Source: Pseudomonadota bacterium
GTDB taxonomy: Bacteria > Pseudomonadota > Gammaproteobacteria > Burkholderiales > Rhodocyclaceae
Length of the DNA stretch: 64,000 nucleotides
Direction of reading: 5' to 3'
Assembly (NCBI GenBank): GCA_018241725.1
Contig: JAFEDI010000078.1
Coordinates: 1-64,000, forward strand
This document shows, piece by piece, positions 43,339 to 50,833 of this stretch. Below the pieces are notes generated by a model. It was not told the DNA's origin. It saw only the letters and a list, made by a program, of their open reading frames with translations, and did not search any database. The position numbers were made by a program, and so were the translations under genes. Position 1 is the stretch's first letter, and each line of letters begins with the position of its first letter.

Positions 43339-45006
43339 ATGCTGCGTCATCTTTCCATTCGCGACTTTGTGATCGTCGATCAACTCGAACTCGAGTTCGA
43401 GGCCGGTTTCGGTGCATTGACTGGCGAGACAGGCGCGGGTAAATCGATCCTGCTGGATGCCCTGGGGTTGGTGCTGGGCGGCAAGGCCGAGAGCGGGGTT
43501 GTGCGGACCGGGCAGGCCAAGGCGGAGATCCTGGCGGAGTTCGATCTCCCGGAAGATGGCGCGTTGCGGGACTGGCTGGTCGAACAGGAGCTGGATTCCG
43601 GTGACGGCTCGGTGCTGATGCGTCGGGTCATCGACAGCAGCGGGCGCTCCAAAACGTGGCTCAACGGTGTTCCGGTGGTGCTGGCCCAGATGCGGGCTGC
43701 AGGGGAGTGGCTGGCGGACATTCACGGCCAGCACGCCCACCATGCGCTGTTGCGTACGGAAGCCCAACTGGAGCTGGTGGACGCCCACGGCGGCCTGGCT
43801 GTGCGGGCATCCGAGGTGGCCGACTTGTACCGCGCCTGGTCTGCCCTGCGACGGGCGCGGGAGGTAGCGGAGCATGGAGCTTTGAGCACCGAGCGGGAGC
43901 GCGAACTGCTGGCCTGGCAGGTCAGCGAATTGCGTGAGCTGGCCTTCGATCCCCACGAGTGGGCGACGCTCAACCAGGAGCAGACCCGCCTGGCTCATGC
44001 TGCAGGGTTGATCGCGGGCAGCACGGAGGTGCTGGAAGGTCTGGCAGACAGTGACTACGCGCTAGTGTCGCAACTCGACCACCTGCTTGCGCGGGTGGCT
44101 GACATGGCGCAGCACGATGGCCAGCTTGCCGACGTGCAGGAACTGCTGGGGAGCGCCAGCATCCAGCTCGACGAAGCTCTGCATGCGATGCGTCGCTATC
44201 GAGACCGGCTTGACGTGGATCCCGAGCGTCTGGCAGAGATCGATCAGCGCATCCACGCGATCACCAGCATGGCGCGCAAGCACAAGGTGGCGCCCGAGGC
44301 TTTGCCCGATCTGCAGGCTGATAGCGTGCTGCGCCTGGAGCGCCTCACGCGGGAAGCCGACCCGGAGGCGCTGGCCCGGGAGGAGTCGGCTGCTAAAGCG
44401 CGCTTCGTGGAGGCCGCCGAACGCCTGTCGGTGGTGCGCCGCGGCGTGGCGGCGGCGCTGTCGGAGGCGGTGACCGATGCAATGCAATCGCTGGCGATGG
44501 CCGGTGCCCGCTTTGAGATTGCTGTCCGGGCGGTGGAGGAGGGCTGTGCCAGCGGGCTCGAGACGGTGGAGTTCCTGGTGACCGCAAATGCCAGCCAGCC
44601 GCTGCGTCCCCTCGCCAAGGTCGCGTCTGGCGGGGAGTTGTCACGGATCGGTCTGGCGATTCAGGTCATTGCGAGCCGCAATGCAGCTACGCCGACGCTG
44701 ATCTTTGACGAGGTCGATGTCGGTATCGGCGGGCGGGTGGCCGAGATCGTGGGGCGTCTGCTCAAGCAGATCGGGAGTGATCGCCAAGTGCTGTGCGTGA
44801 CCCATCTGCCCCAGGTGGCGGCTCAGGCTGACTGGCAGTGGACCATCGCGAAGGAAACCCGGGACGGTCAGACGCTTTCTCGTGTGAAGAGTCTGGCGCC
44901 TGTCGAGCGCGTCGAGGAGATTGCCCGGATGCTGGGTGGCGTACATATCACTGATACAACCCGCGACCATGCAGCCGAGATGCTGGGCCTGCAGCGCGCC
45001 GACTGA
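43339..45006 (+). CDS. recN: DNA repair protein RecN
   Basis: SMC-like ATPase for double-strand break repair, 555 residues. Walker A GETGAGKS near residue 30, two coiled-coil arms, and the C-terminal signature ASGGELSRIGLAIQV with LIFDEVDVGIGG (Walker B). The ATG at 43339 gives MLRHLSIRDFVIVD; longer in-frame starts overlap nadK. Confidence 0.96.
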   Translation: MLRHLSIRDFVIVDQLELEFEAGFGALTGETGAGKSILLDALGLVLGGKAESGVVRTGQAKAEILAEFDLPEDGALRDWLVEQELDSGDGSVLMRRVIDSSGRSKTWLNGVPVVLAQMRAAGEWLADIHGQHAHHALLRTEAQLELVDAHGGLAVRASEVADLYRAWSALRRAREVAEHGALSTERERELLAWQVSELRELAFDPHEWATLNQEQTRLAHAAGLIAGSTEVLEGLADSDYALVSQLDHLLARVADMAQHDGQLADVQELLGSASIQLDEALHAMRRYRDRLDVDPERLAEIDQRIHAITSMARKHKVAPEALPDLQADSVLRLERLTREADPEALAREESAAKARFVEAAERLSVVRRGVAAALSEAVTDAMQSLAMAGARFEIAVRAVEEGCASGLETVEFLVTANASQPLRPLAKVASGGELSRIGLAIQVIASRNAATPTLIFDEVDVGIGGRVAEIVGRLLKQIGSDRQVLCVTHLPQVAAQADWQWTIAKETRDGQTLSRVKSLAPVERVEEIARMLGGVHITDTTRDHAAEMLGLQRAD

Positions 45007-45018
45007 GGCCCGCGAAGT

Positions 45019-45471
45019 TCAGGAGCTCGTGATGGGGCCGCTGCCCGGGCGGTTGGGGCAGGGGTCCTTCTTGCAGTCAGCGTACAGATAAAGCGCGTGT
45101 TCGCGAACGGCGAAACCGCGCTCTTCGGCAATCCGGTTCTGTCTTTCCTCGATGGCAGGGTCGAAGAACTCTTCCACCTTGCCACACTGCAGGCATACCA
45201 GATGGTCGTGGTGGTGCCCTTCATTGAGTTCGAAGACCGCCTTGCCGGACTCGAAGTAATGGCGTTCGAGCAGGCCGGCCTGTTCGAACTGGGTGAGCAC
45301 GCGATAGACCGTGGCCAGTCCGATGTCCATGTCTTCGGCGATCAACAGGCGATAGACGTCTTCGGCCGTCAGATGGCGATTTTCCACCTTCTGGAACAGA
45401 TCGAGGATCTTGAGTCGCGGGAAGGTGGCCTTGAGGCCGATACTCTTTAGGTTTTGCGAATTACTGGACAT
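45019..45471 (-). CDS. fur: Ferric uptake regulator Fur
   Basis: 150 residues. Winged-helix DNA-binding half ([16 protein letters not shown]...[34 protein letters not shown]), metal site HHHDHLVC and two Cys pairs (CLQC and CKKDPC). Start at 45471 gives [16 protein letters not shown]. Divergent from bamE, the usual beta-proteobacterial arrangement. Confidence 0.96.
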   Translation of the reverse strand: MSSNSQNLKSIGLKATFPRLKILDLFQKVENRHLTAEDVYRLLIAEDMDIGLATVYRVLTQFEQAGLLERHYFESGKAVFELNEGHHHDHLVCLQCGKVEEFFDPAIEERQNRIAEERGFAVREHALYLYADCKKDPCPNRPGSGPITSS

Positions 45472-45594
45472 GGGAGCCCCGAAAACTTGGATGCGGCGGT
45501 CGAAAGTCCGACCGGCCCCGTATGATATAGTTTCAGACCATCCTTGAGAATGCGACCTTTCGGCCGACTCCCATTCCCGCCTTCCAGAAACGCC

Positions 45595-45942
45595 ATGCGC
45601 AAACTGTTCTCTTCTGTTCTGCTGGTAGCTGCTCTTTCCGGTTGCACTACCGTCGGCGACTTTTTCAAACCCTACAGAATCGATGTCCGGCAGGGCAATT
45701 TCGTGACCCAGGAAATGGTGTCTCAGCTCAAGTCCGGAATGACGCGGGATCAGGTGCGTTTCGTGCTCGGGACGCCGCTGGTGACCGATGTCTTTCATTC
45801 GGACCGCTGGGACTATGTCTACCGTTTTCAGCCGGGCAAGGGCAGTCTGCAGGAGCGTCGCCTGACCGTGATTTTCGAGGACGGCAAACTCGTGCGCCTC
45901 GAAGGGGATGTCCGCGCAGGCGAGGCGCCTTCGCAACCCTGA
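45595..45942 (+). CDS. bamE: Outer-membrane assembly lipoprotein BamE
   Basis: 115 residues. Signal peptide with lipobox LSGC; the SmpA/OmlA domain has [43 protein letters not shown]. Part of the BAM complex. Located between fur and dapB as in many Betaproteobacteria. Confidence 0.95.
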   Translation: MRKLFSSVLLVAALSGCTTVGDFFKPYRIDVRQGNFVTQEMVSQLKSGMTRDQVRFVLGTPLVTDVFHSDRWDYVYRFQPGKGSLQERRLTVIFEDGKLVRLEGDVRAGEAPSQP

Positions 45943-45968
45943 TGGGCGGGCTCGGCGGAGCCTCTTAA

Positions 45969-46796
<828 letters not shown>

Positions 46797-46837
46797 ATCG
46801 GCCAACCGCGGTTCAAGCCGCGGGACATCCTGCCGAT

Positions 46838-47356
46838 ATGGCAGGGTGTCCAACAGTGGTTGGGGAGGGGGTGCCCTCACATCCATACGTTTGTAGTCGT
46901 GAGGCCGCCGATTTGACCGATCCAGCGATCACCCCCTTTCTTGCCGATGCCGAGCTTGGGCAGGCGCTGAGGGCCTTTGTAGCCGCCGGTGTTGCGGCGG
47001 GGGCCATCGAGCCGGTGGGTGACGTTCTGTGTGCTCCGGCAGGGGAAATCCTGGAGGCCCTGCAAGGGCTGCTTCTGTCCCAGGAGGTCGCAAAACGGGA
47101 AGCGCGGGATCTGCGCGAGCGTCTGGGGCTTGCCATGCAGAATACCGAGGCAGGTCTGTGGGACTGGGACCTTCTCGATGGCACACTGGTCATGGATGCG
47201 CACTGGCAGGAAATGCTGGGTTATGGTGTCGCGGAACTGTCCAGCGATTTTTCCTCCTGGATGCCGCTGCTGCATGAGGACGACCGGGAGTTGCTGCATC
47301 ACCAGGTGGTGGCGCATCTGCGTGGAGAGCTTAAGAGGAGGAGAGATATTCCATAG
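46838..47356 (+). pseudogene. 5' part of interrupted hybrid histidine kinase
   Basis: 172 codons before a stop inside the inserted element. Residues up to about 164 are host-encoded: an N-terminal region, a coiled segment (LSQEVAKREARDLRERLGLAMQNTEAG) and the first half of a PAS domain (GLWDWDLLDGTLVMDAHWQEMLGYGVAELSSDFSSWMPLLHEDDRELLH). The last eight codons come from the element. Joining codon 47330-47331 to 60735 restores a continuous frame. The start is uncertain: this ATG lies in a small hairpin (CCTGCC / GGCAGG), and an in-frame GTG at 46871 is an alternative. Confidence 0.85.
47326..47331 (+). repeat. Left copy of target-site duplication
   Basis: AGAGCT here and again at 60729-60734. 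The exact duplication is 4 to 6 bp because the flanking bases of the element are ambiguous. It fits the short (5-bp) duplication made by Mu-type transposition. Confidence 0.75.
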
Positions 47357-47403
47357 GGCCTGAGCGCGATAATTCCGCGCCTTACCGAGATACTCAGGGA
47401 TAT
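47341..47403 (+). repeat. Left-end transposase-site-like repeats L1-L3
   Basis: Three copies of a (C/G)GMGATA-type core all reading inward: GAGAGATATTCC (GATA at 47345), GCGCGATAATTCC (GATA at 47368) and CCGAGATACTCAG (GATA at 47389). Spacing is 23 and 21 bp, about two helical turns. The first two lie 13 and 36 bases from the end, matching the right end. Confidence 0.7.
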
Positions 47404-47466
47404 ATCGCTCGCTCCACTGAAAATAGTTTCACTGTGGCGAAAGGTGCGGCGCCGCGTCGCTTTCGG

Positions 47467-47796
47467 TCAAAGAGCGGTGGATTTCAGGGCGGACAGGGAC
47501 GCCGCGACATCCTCCGGGAGGGCGTCCGTTCGAATCGCCACGGCCTCGTTTGTCGAGAGGTCAGTGATCGTCACGAGCGTGTTCCCGTCACCATGGATTG
47601 GCGATGTTCCTGCACGGTCAGCGTTCTTCAGCAACTGGGCGTGACGATGCAGGGCGCTGCGGGAGAACTTGATGCCAGCTGCGGCAAGCTCCGCGATACA
47701 CGTTTCGATGCAGCCGTACAGATACCGCCTGAGCGTGCTGTCGACTTTGGCTCGATCCTCATCACTTAGCCGTGTGAATGTTTTGTTGCGCCCCAT
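47467..47796 (-). CDS. DUF3486 (Mu gp27-like) protein
   Basis: 109 residues. Residues 1-65 (LSDEDRAKVDSTLRRYLYGCIETCIAELAAAGIKFSRSALHRHAQLL) match the DUF3486 helix-turn-helix pattern, including the S-K/R-SA-H/L-HR-HGQ signature of Mu gp27, a packaging-associated (small-terminase-like) gene of transposable phages. The ATG at 47796 has GAGGA upstream; the longer in-frame start at 47994 lacks similarity. It is alone on the minus strand, away from the capsid genes, with no large terminase. Confidence 0.75.
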   Translation of the reverse strand: MGRNKTFTRLSDEDRAKVDSTLRRYLYGCIETCIAELAAAGIKFSRSALHRHAQLLKNADRAGTSPIHGDGNTLVTITDLSTNEAVAIRTDALPEDVAASLSALKSTAL

Positions 47797-47990
47797 TTCA
47801 GTATTCCTCGCTCGATGATCTGAACCGAAACGATAACGGGATGGCGCGAGATAATCCCAATGACGGAGGTCAGCGAGTGGGCAGCGGCCCCGACCAGAGA
47901 CAGGCGCCCACACGGCCAGGCGCACGCCGGTAGGGGCGGTGCCGGACAGGCTCTGGCCGATCTGCCTGGGCCGCGAGACATACCGCGCTA

Positions 47991-48746
47991 TCAAGCGTCT
48001 GCGGGTGGATCAATGAAGCCGAGGGCTGCGATGAACTCGGCAAGCCCACCGCGCGAAGCTTGAGCGCGTTCCGCAAGCGTCTTCGCCTGAGGGTGGCCCT
48101 GGCTGGCGATCAGGGATGTCATGAGCACCAGAAACCCGATTTCAGCACATGCCAATAGCGCCCGGCGCAGCTCCCACGAATGGGGGCCATGCGCATAGAC
48201 GAAGTTCAGCAGGTAGGTGTCGTCCCGTTCCTTAATCCCGGTGCTACTCACGATAGTGCGGCTGTTCGGATGGGCACCGAAATCGATAATCAAGTCATAT
48301 CCTTTCTTCACCAAATCGGAGAACTGTGCACCTTGCTCCTCGGCCAAGTAGGAGAACATCTTCGTCGCCGTGAATTCAGACCGGCACCGAATTCGAGATT
48401 CGTCATCGCAGTCCCGATGCAACCACACATCCCCTAGTTCGGGTTTGACGGCAATTGCATTGGCGTACAGGGCGCTTTCCAAGGCGCCGCGGAGCGTCAT
48501 GAAAACAGCCATGAGCTGCCCGGAAAGGGCCAAGAAGAGGGCCGCCCGAAAGGATGCGTGCGCGTTGAGGACCAACACAGCGGCCGACGTCGGCTTTACC
48601 TTCCCGGCCTCCCCTATCCAGTCAATGAACACCTGGTCGATTTCCCGCAGATAGGCCAAAGGACCGGCAAGCTCCTTCTCCGTTACCTGAGAGATTACGC
48701 GGACGGATTTAAGGAAGTTCTGAAAAGAAGGATCGTTATTTGACAT
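47991..48746 (-). CDS. Unknown 251-residue protein (element cargo)
   Basis: Predicted soluble, largely helical protein. Visible motifs are an R-GALESALYANAI helix, SEFTATKMFSYLAEE, IDFGAHPNSRTI and a hydrophobic C-terminal helix LLACAEIGFLVLMTSLIA. The pattern faintly recalls helical HEPN-like or DUF5677-type proteins but I cannot support a family. It sits upstream of and reads toward the DUF3486 gene. Position as single cargo between phage modules is typical of defence or superinfection genes, which is only inference. Confidence 0.7.
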   Translation of the reverse strand: MSNNDPSFQNFLKSVRVISQVTEKELAGPLAYLREIDQVFIDWIGEAGKVKPTSAAVLVLNAHASFRAALFLALSGQLMAVFMTLRGALESALYANAIAVKPELGDVWLHRDCDDESRIRCRSEFTATKMFSYLAEEQGAQFSDLVKKGYDLIIDFGAHPNSRTIVSSTGIKERDDTYLLNFVYAHGPHSWELRRALLACAEIGFLVLMTSLIASQGHPQAKTLAERAQASRGGLAEFIAALGFIDPPADA

Positions 48747-49056
48747 AGGCAAGACCTTGGTTTTCGCAGGCTTGAAGCTCGGGCGTGAGCTTTTCGATTG
48801 AACTCAGGCGAGGCATGGTGAGGCTTCCAGTTGGGGGCGGACACTCGCCCTGCGTGTAGATGAGAGATCGATATTCTATCCGTGCATCGGTACTCAATCG
48901 CAGCCTCGAAATGAGCGTGACTGGCAGTGAGAATTTCCGCCTCCAATTCGAAACCCGGCCCGCCGGGCTGTTCGAATCAAATACCCGATTCGAATTCCAG
49001 AATCGGCCGTTTTGACGGCTAGGATGCAGCCATCAACTCAGCCAGGAGCCGACGCC
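48747..49056. other. Divergent regulatory region in the element
   Basis: 310 bases between divergent genes. It contains the inverted repeat TTCGAATC-N8-GATTCGAA (48971-48994), two further TTCGAA-type half sites near 48950 and 48994, and no credible gene. Promoters for both flanking genes are expected here. Confidence 0.55.
48971..48994. promoter_or_regulatory. Candidate operator, inverted repeat
   Basis: Perfect 8-bp inverted repeat TTCGAATC / GATTCGAA separated by eight bases, with an extra ATTCGAA half site at about 48950. The spacing fits a dimeric repressor site. It lies 63 bases before the 49057 gene and faces the divergent minus-strand gene. Confidence 0.5.
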
Positions 49057-49389
49057 ATGAACACCACGAAGACCCCCAGCAATCGCCCCACCCGGCCTGC
49101 CCTTCGCTTGGTCGAGGAGTCGAGCCAGTTGGACCGCCTGCAGCACCGCATCCAGCTGCTGGAAGGACAAATGAACGCCATGGCGCAGGCCTGGTTGTAC
49201 CTCGCAGCCGAGTGCGAGATGCAAGGCGGATTTAGCCTGGAGCGGATGGAAGAGTCGCTGAAGAACAAGCACTGGCCGCGCTGTGTGGACGTCAATGACA
49301 ACGCCCGGAACACCCTGTATTGGCTGTGCTACGAACTCTCGGCGGCGCGTAACGTCCGGGCGGCCCGAGCACGTGACCAGGACGTGTAA
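49057..49389 (+). CDS. Small helical protein of unknown function
   Basis: 110 residues: basic N terminus, a coiled helix (QLDRLQHRIQLLEGQMNAMAQAWLYLAAECEMQGG) and a second helical part ending NVRAARARDQDV. I do not recognise a family. The ATG at 49057 is chosen over an upstream in-frame start because it follows the A/G-rich AGGAGCC. A terminator follows directly. Confidence 0.65.
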   Translation: MNTTKTPSNRPTRPALRLVEESSQLDRLQHRIQLLEGQMNAMAQAWLYLAAECEMQGGFSLERMEESLKNKHWPRCVDVNDNARNTLYWLCYELSAARNVRAARARDQDV

Positions 49390-49411
49390 AGCAGCACCGC
49401 CGTAGGCGCGG

Positions 49412-49435
49412 GGTTCTGCCACGGCAGAACCTTTT
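49412..49435 (+). terminator. Terminator in the element
   Basis: GGTTCTGCC / GGCAGAACC (49412-49420 and 49423-49431) followed by TTTT. Ends the small gene at 49057-49389. Confidence 0.7.
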
Positions 49436-49457
49436 CCGCGGGCGGCGGATCGCCTGG

Positions 49458-49515
49458 TAACGCAAATAAAATTAAATCAATGCGTTATAGGGATTGGCCT
49501 TCCGCCGCGGCGGAA
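49458..49515. promoter_or_regulatory. A/T-rich inverted repeat and 16-bp palindrome
   Basis: TAACGCA (49458) and TGCGTTA (49481) flank an A/T-rich core, followed by the perfect palindrome TTCCGCCGCGGCGGAA at 49500-49515. Likely promoter and operator for the secreted-protein gene at 49669. Confidence 0.4.
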
Positions 49516-49668
49516 AAATCCCTTCCGTCCGCAGAACTCCAGGCGATGAATTCCGAACAGCCATCGTTTCACTGCAACTCCGATCCAGTCCATGAAGCCA
49601 TCGCGTCACCGCGCCTCACAAATTGCTCGGGCATAATCCTTCATCATCAAAACACAGGACGTTCAGCC

Positions 49669-50142
49669 ATGAAACGAATCGTCTTCGCTTTGTTCATTGT
49701 CTCCACGCCGGTACTGGCTGCCGAGTTCGGGTGGAAGTGCCCTGGCGGTGAGGTCGGGGTGGGCCGGGCATCGCCGTGCCCCGGTGGCGTCAAGCTCTAC
49801 CTGGACGATATGAACACGGCGCAGTTGAACGCCTACACCAAGGCGCAATCGGCCCAGGATCGGAAGGACGAACTGGCGCGCAAGGCCGAGTCAGCCAAGC
49901 TCAAGGCCGAACAGGACGCAAAGGATGCAGCTTTGCTGAAACTGTGTGGCAAGCTGGATGGCGAGCCAGTCCTTGGCATGACGGAAGAGCAGTTCGTGAA
50001 ATGCACCATGTTCGGCGAGCCGGCCACCAAGAACTACACCGTCACGCCCAACGGCAAGATGGTGCAGTACGTGTACAGGTCCTCGGTCTGGCACGGGTTC
50101 GCGTATTTCAGGAATGGCCGCCTTACCTCCTACCAGTTCTAG
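49669..50142 (+). CDS. Secreted protein of unknown function
   Basis: 157 residues with signal peptide MKRIVFALFIVSTPVLAA, a short CPGG-containing segment (WKCPGGEVGVGRASPCPGG), a charged helix (AQSAQDRKDELARKAESAKLKAEQDAKDAALLK) and a C-terminal small beta domain (NYTVTPNGKMVQYVYRSSVWHGFAYFRNGRLTSYQF). The last part resembles the beta-stranded outer-membrane-lipoprotein-like fold of SmpA/BLIP type (G...L/V.G.TEEQ) but I do not assign it. ATG at 49669. Confidence 0.7.
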   Translation: MKRIVFALFIVSTPVLAAEFGWKCPGGEVGVGRASPCPGGVKLYLDDMNTAQLNAYTKAQSAQDRKDELARKAESAKLKAEQDAKDAALLKLCGKLDGEPVLGMTEEQFVKCTMFGEPATKNYTVTPNGKMVQYVYRSSVWHGFAYFRNGRLTSYQF

Positions 50143-50162
50143 GCCGGTGTTGTTGCTCCTGG

Positions 50163-50190
50163 TCAAATTCATCGACGTCGACGAATTTGA
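50163..50190. repeat. Palindrome P1 of dispersed family
   Basis: 28 bp, arms TCAAATTCATCGAC / GTCGACGAATTTGA, 13 of 14 positions pairing. Confidence 0.8.
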
Positions 50191-50351
50191 TGGGAATGAC
50201 GTGGCGGACCGCTCGGTTAATGATGTCTGCCACGCTTAAGCTAACCAGTCCTGAGCTCGAATCAAAACGGCAGGCGCTTGCCGTTTTGGGAAAAACCAAG
50301 CTCTGCGAGCTGCTGTAATACAGGGCAAGTCGTTGGTCATGGCCTTGGTCA

Positions 50352-50373
50352 AATGCGTCGATGTCGACGCATT
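50352..50373. repeat. Palindrome P2 of dispersed family
   Basis: Arms AATGCGTCGA and TCGACGCATT are perfectly complementary around a TG centre. Confidence 0.8.
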
Positions 50374-50378
50374 CTGTC

Positions 50379-50402
50379 AAAACGTGCGTCGACGCACCAT
50401 TT
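50379..50402. repeat. Palindrome P3 of dispersed family
   Basis: Perfect 14-bp core GTGCGTCGACGCAC, extended to AAA...TTT flanks with two mismatches. Confidence 0.75.
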
Positions 50403-50445
50403 AACGGCCAGTCAGTCCACGCTTGCATTGCGTGTGAGAGTTTCC

Positions 50446-50469
50446 AAACCGTTCGTCAACGCACGATTT
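50446..50469. repeat. Palindrome P4 of dispersed family
   Basis: Arms AAACCGTTCGT and ACGCACGATTT around CA; 9 of 11 positions pair. Confidence 0.6.
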
Positions 50470-50504
50470 GCTAGCGGTCGGTAAGTTCGCAGAGTGGCCG
50501 CCAA

Positions 50505-50526
50505 AATGCGGCGTCAACGCCGCATT
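50505..50526. repeat. Palindrome P5 of dispersed family
   Basis: Arms AATGCGGCGT and ACGCCGCATT are perfectly complementary around a CA centre. Confidence 0.8.
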
Positions 50527-50562
50527 CATGAACGCGACCAGCTTTCGCTCTAAAAAAACTTG

Positions 50563-50592
50563 TTGCGCTATGCAAAAGGTGTTCGCTATGAT
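50563..50592 (+). promoter_or_regulatory. Promoter-like sequence before the small RNA
   Basis: TTGCGC (50563-50568), an 18-base spacer and TATGAT (50587-50592). A transcript would start near 50599 and meet the terminator at 50653-50685. Confidence 0.4.
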
Positions 50593-50598
50593 CGAAGC

Positions 50599-50686
50599 GT
50601 CGTTGAAACAGAAACGACCTGAGCTTGGCAGCTCGGTTATAGTTGGCGCACGAGCCGCGCCATTGTGATTTGTCGCGGCTTTTTTG
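50599..50686 (+). ncRNA. Candidate ~88-nt structured small RNA
   Basis: Three consecutive hairpins: GTCGTT / AACGAC (50599-50618), CTGAGCT / AGCTCGG with one GU pair (50619-50636), and terminator AGCCGCG / CGCGGCT (50653-50680) followed by six Ts. A promoter-like sequence ends seven bases upstream. It could be a free regulatory RNA or an attenuated leader of the DUF3102 transcript. Expression is untested. Confidence 0.5.
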
Positions 50687-50715
50687 TGCGCGCTCGGTGT
50701 CGCTCAATGGGCGGG

Positions 50716-50794
50716 CCGGGTGGGAGGGCTTCGGCCCTGCCGGTGCCAACTACCGGTCTGCCAACCTGCCCGGTTCCGCTCGCCCTCTTGGCAG
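50716..50794 (+). ncRNA. C4-antisense-like structured RNA region
   Basis: Outer stem CCGGGTGGG / CCTGCCCGG (50716-50724 with 50765-50773, two GU pairs) encloses two hairpins: AGGGC-TTCG-GCCCT with a stable UUCG loop, and CCGGT / ACCGG. A competing pairing CTGCCAA / TTGGCAG (50758-50764 with 50788-50794) is also possible. The fold, and the conceptual peptide NGRAGWEGFGPAG across it, recall the C4 antisense RNA / ash region of P4- and P1-type elements. Assignment needs a covariance-model search. Confidence 0.5.
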
Positions 50795-50833
50795 GGGGCT
50801 GGCGGAAATGCAAACCGCTAGTTGGAGTGCACC

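Larger units (their letters stand above)
50143..50833. other. Gene-free regulatory hub of the element
   Basis: About 690 bases without a supportable gene. It holds five near-palindromes of one family (50163-50526), a promoter-like TTGCGC-N18-TATGAT (50563-50592), a three-hairpin terminated RNA candidate (50599-50686) and a C4-like folded RNA (50716-50794). Layout suggests control of lysis/replication decisions as in P4 or P1 immunity regions; that is inference. Confidence 0.6.

Noticed and set aside
48747-49056. tRNA or site-specific attachment site for integrase-type insertion
   Set aside because: No tRNA gene lies at either boundary and no integrase is encoded; the short duplication fits transposition instead.
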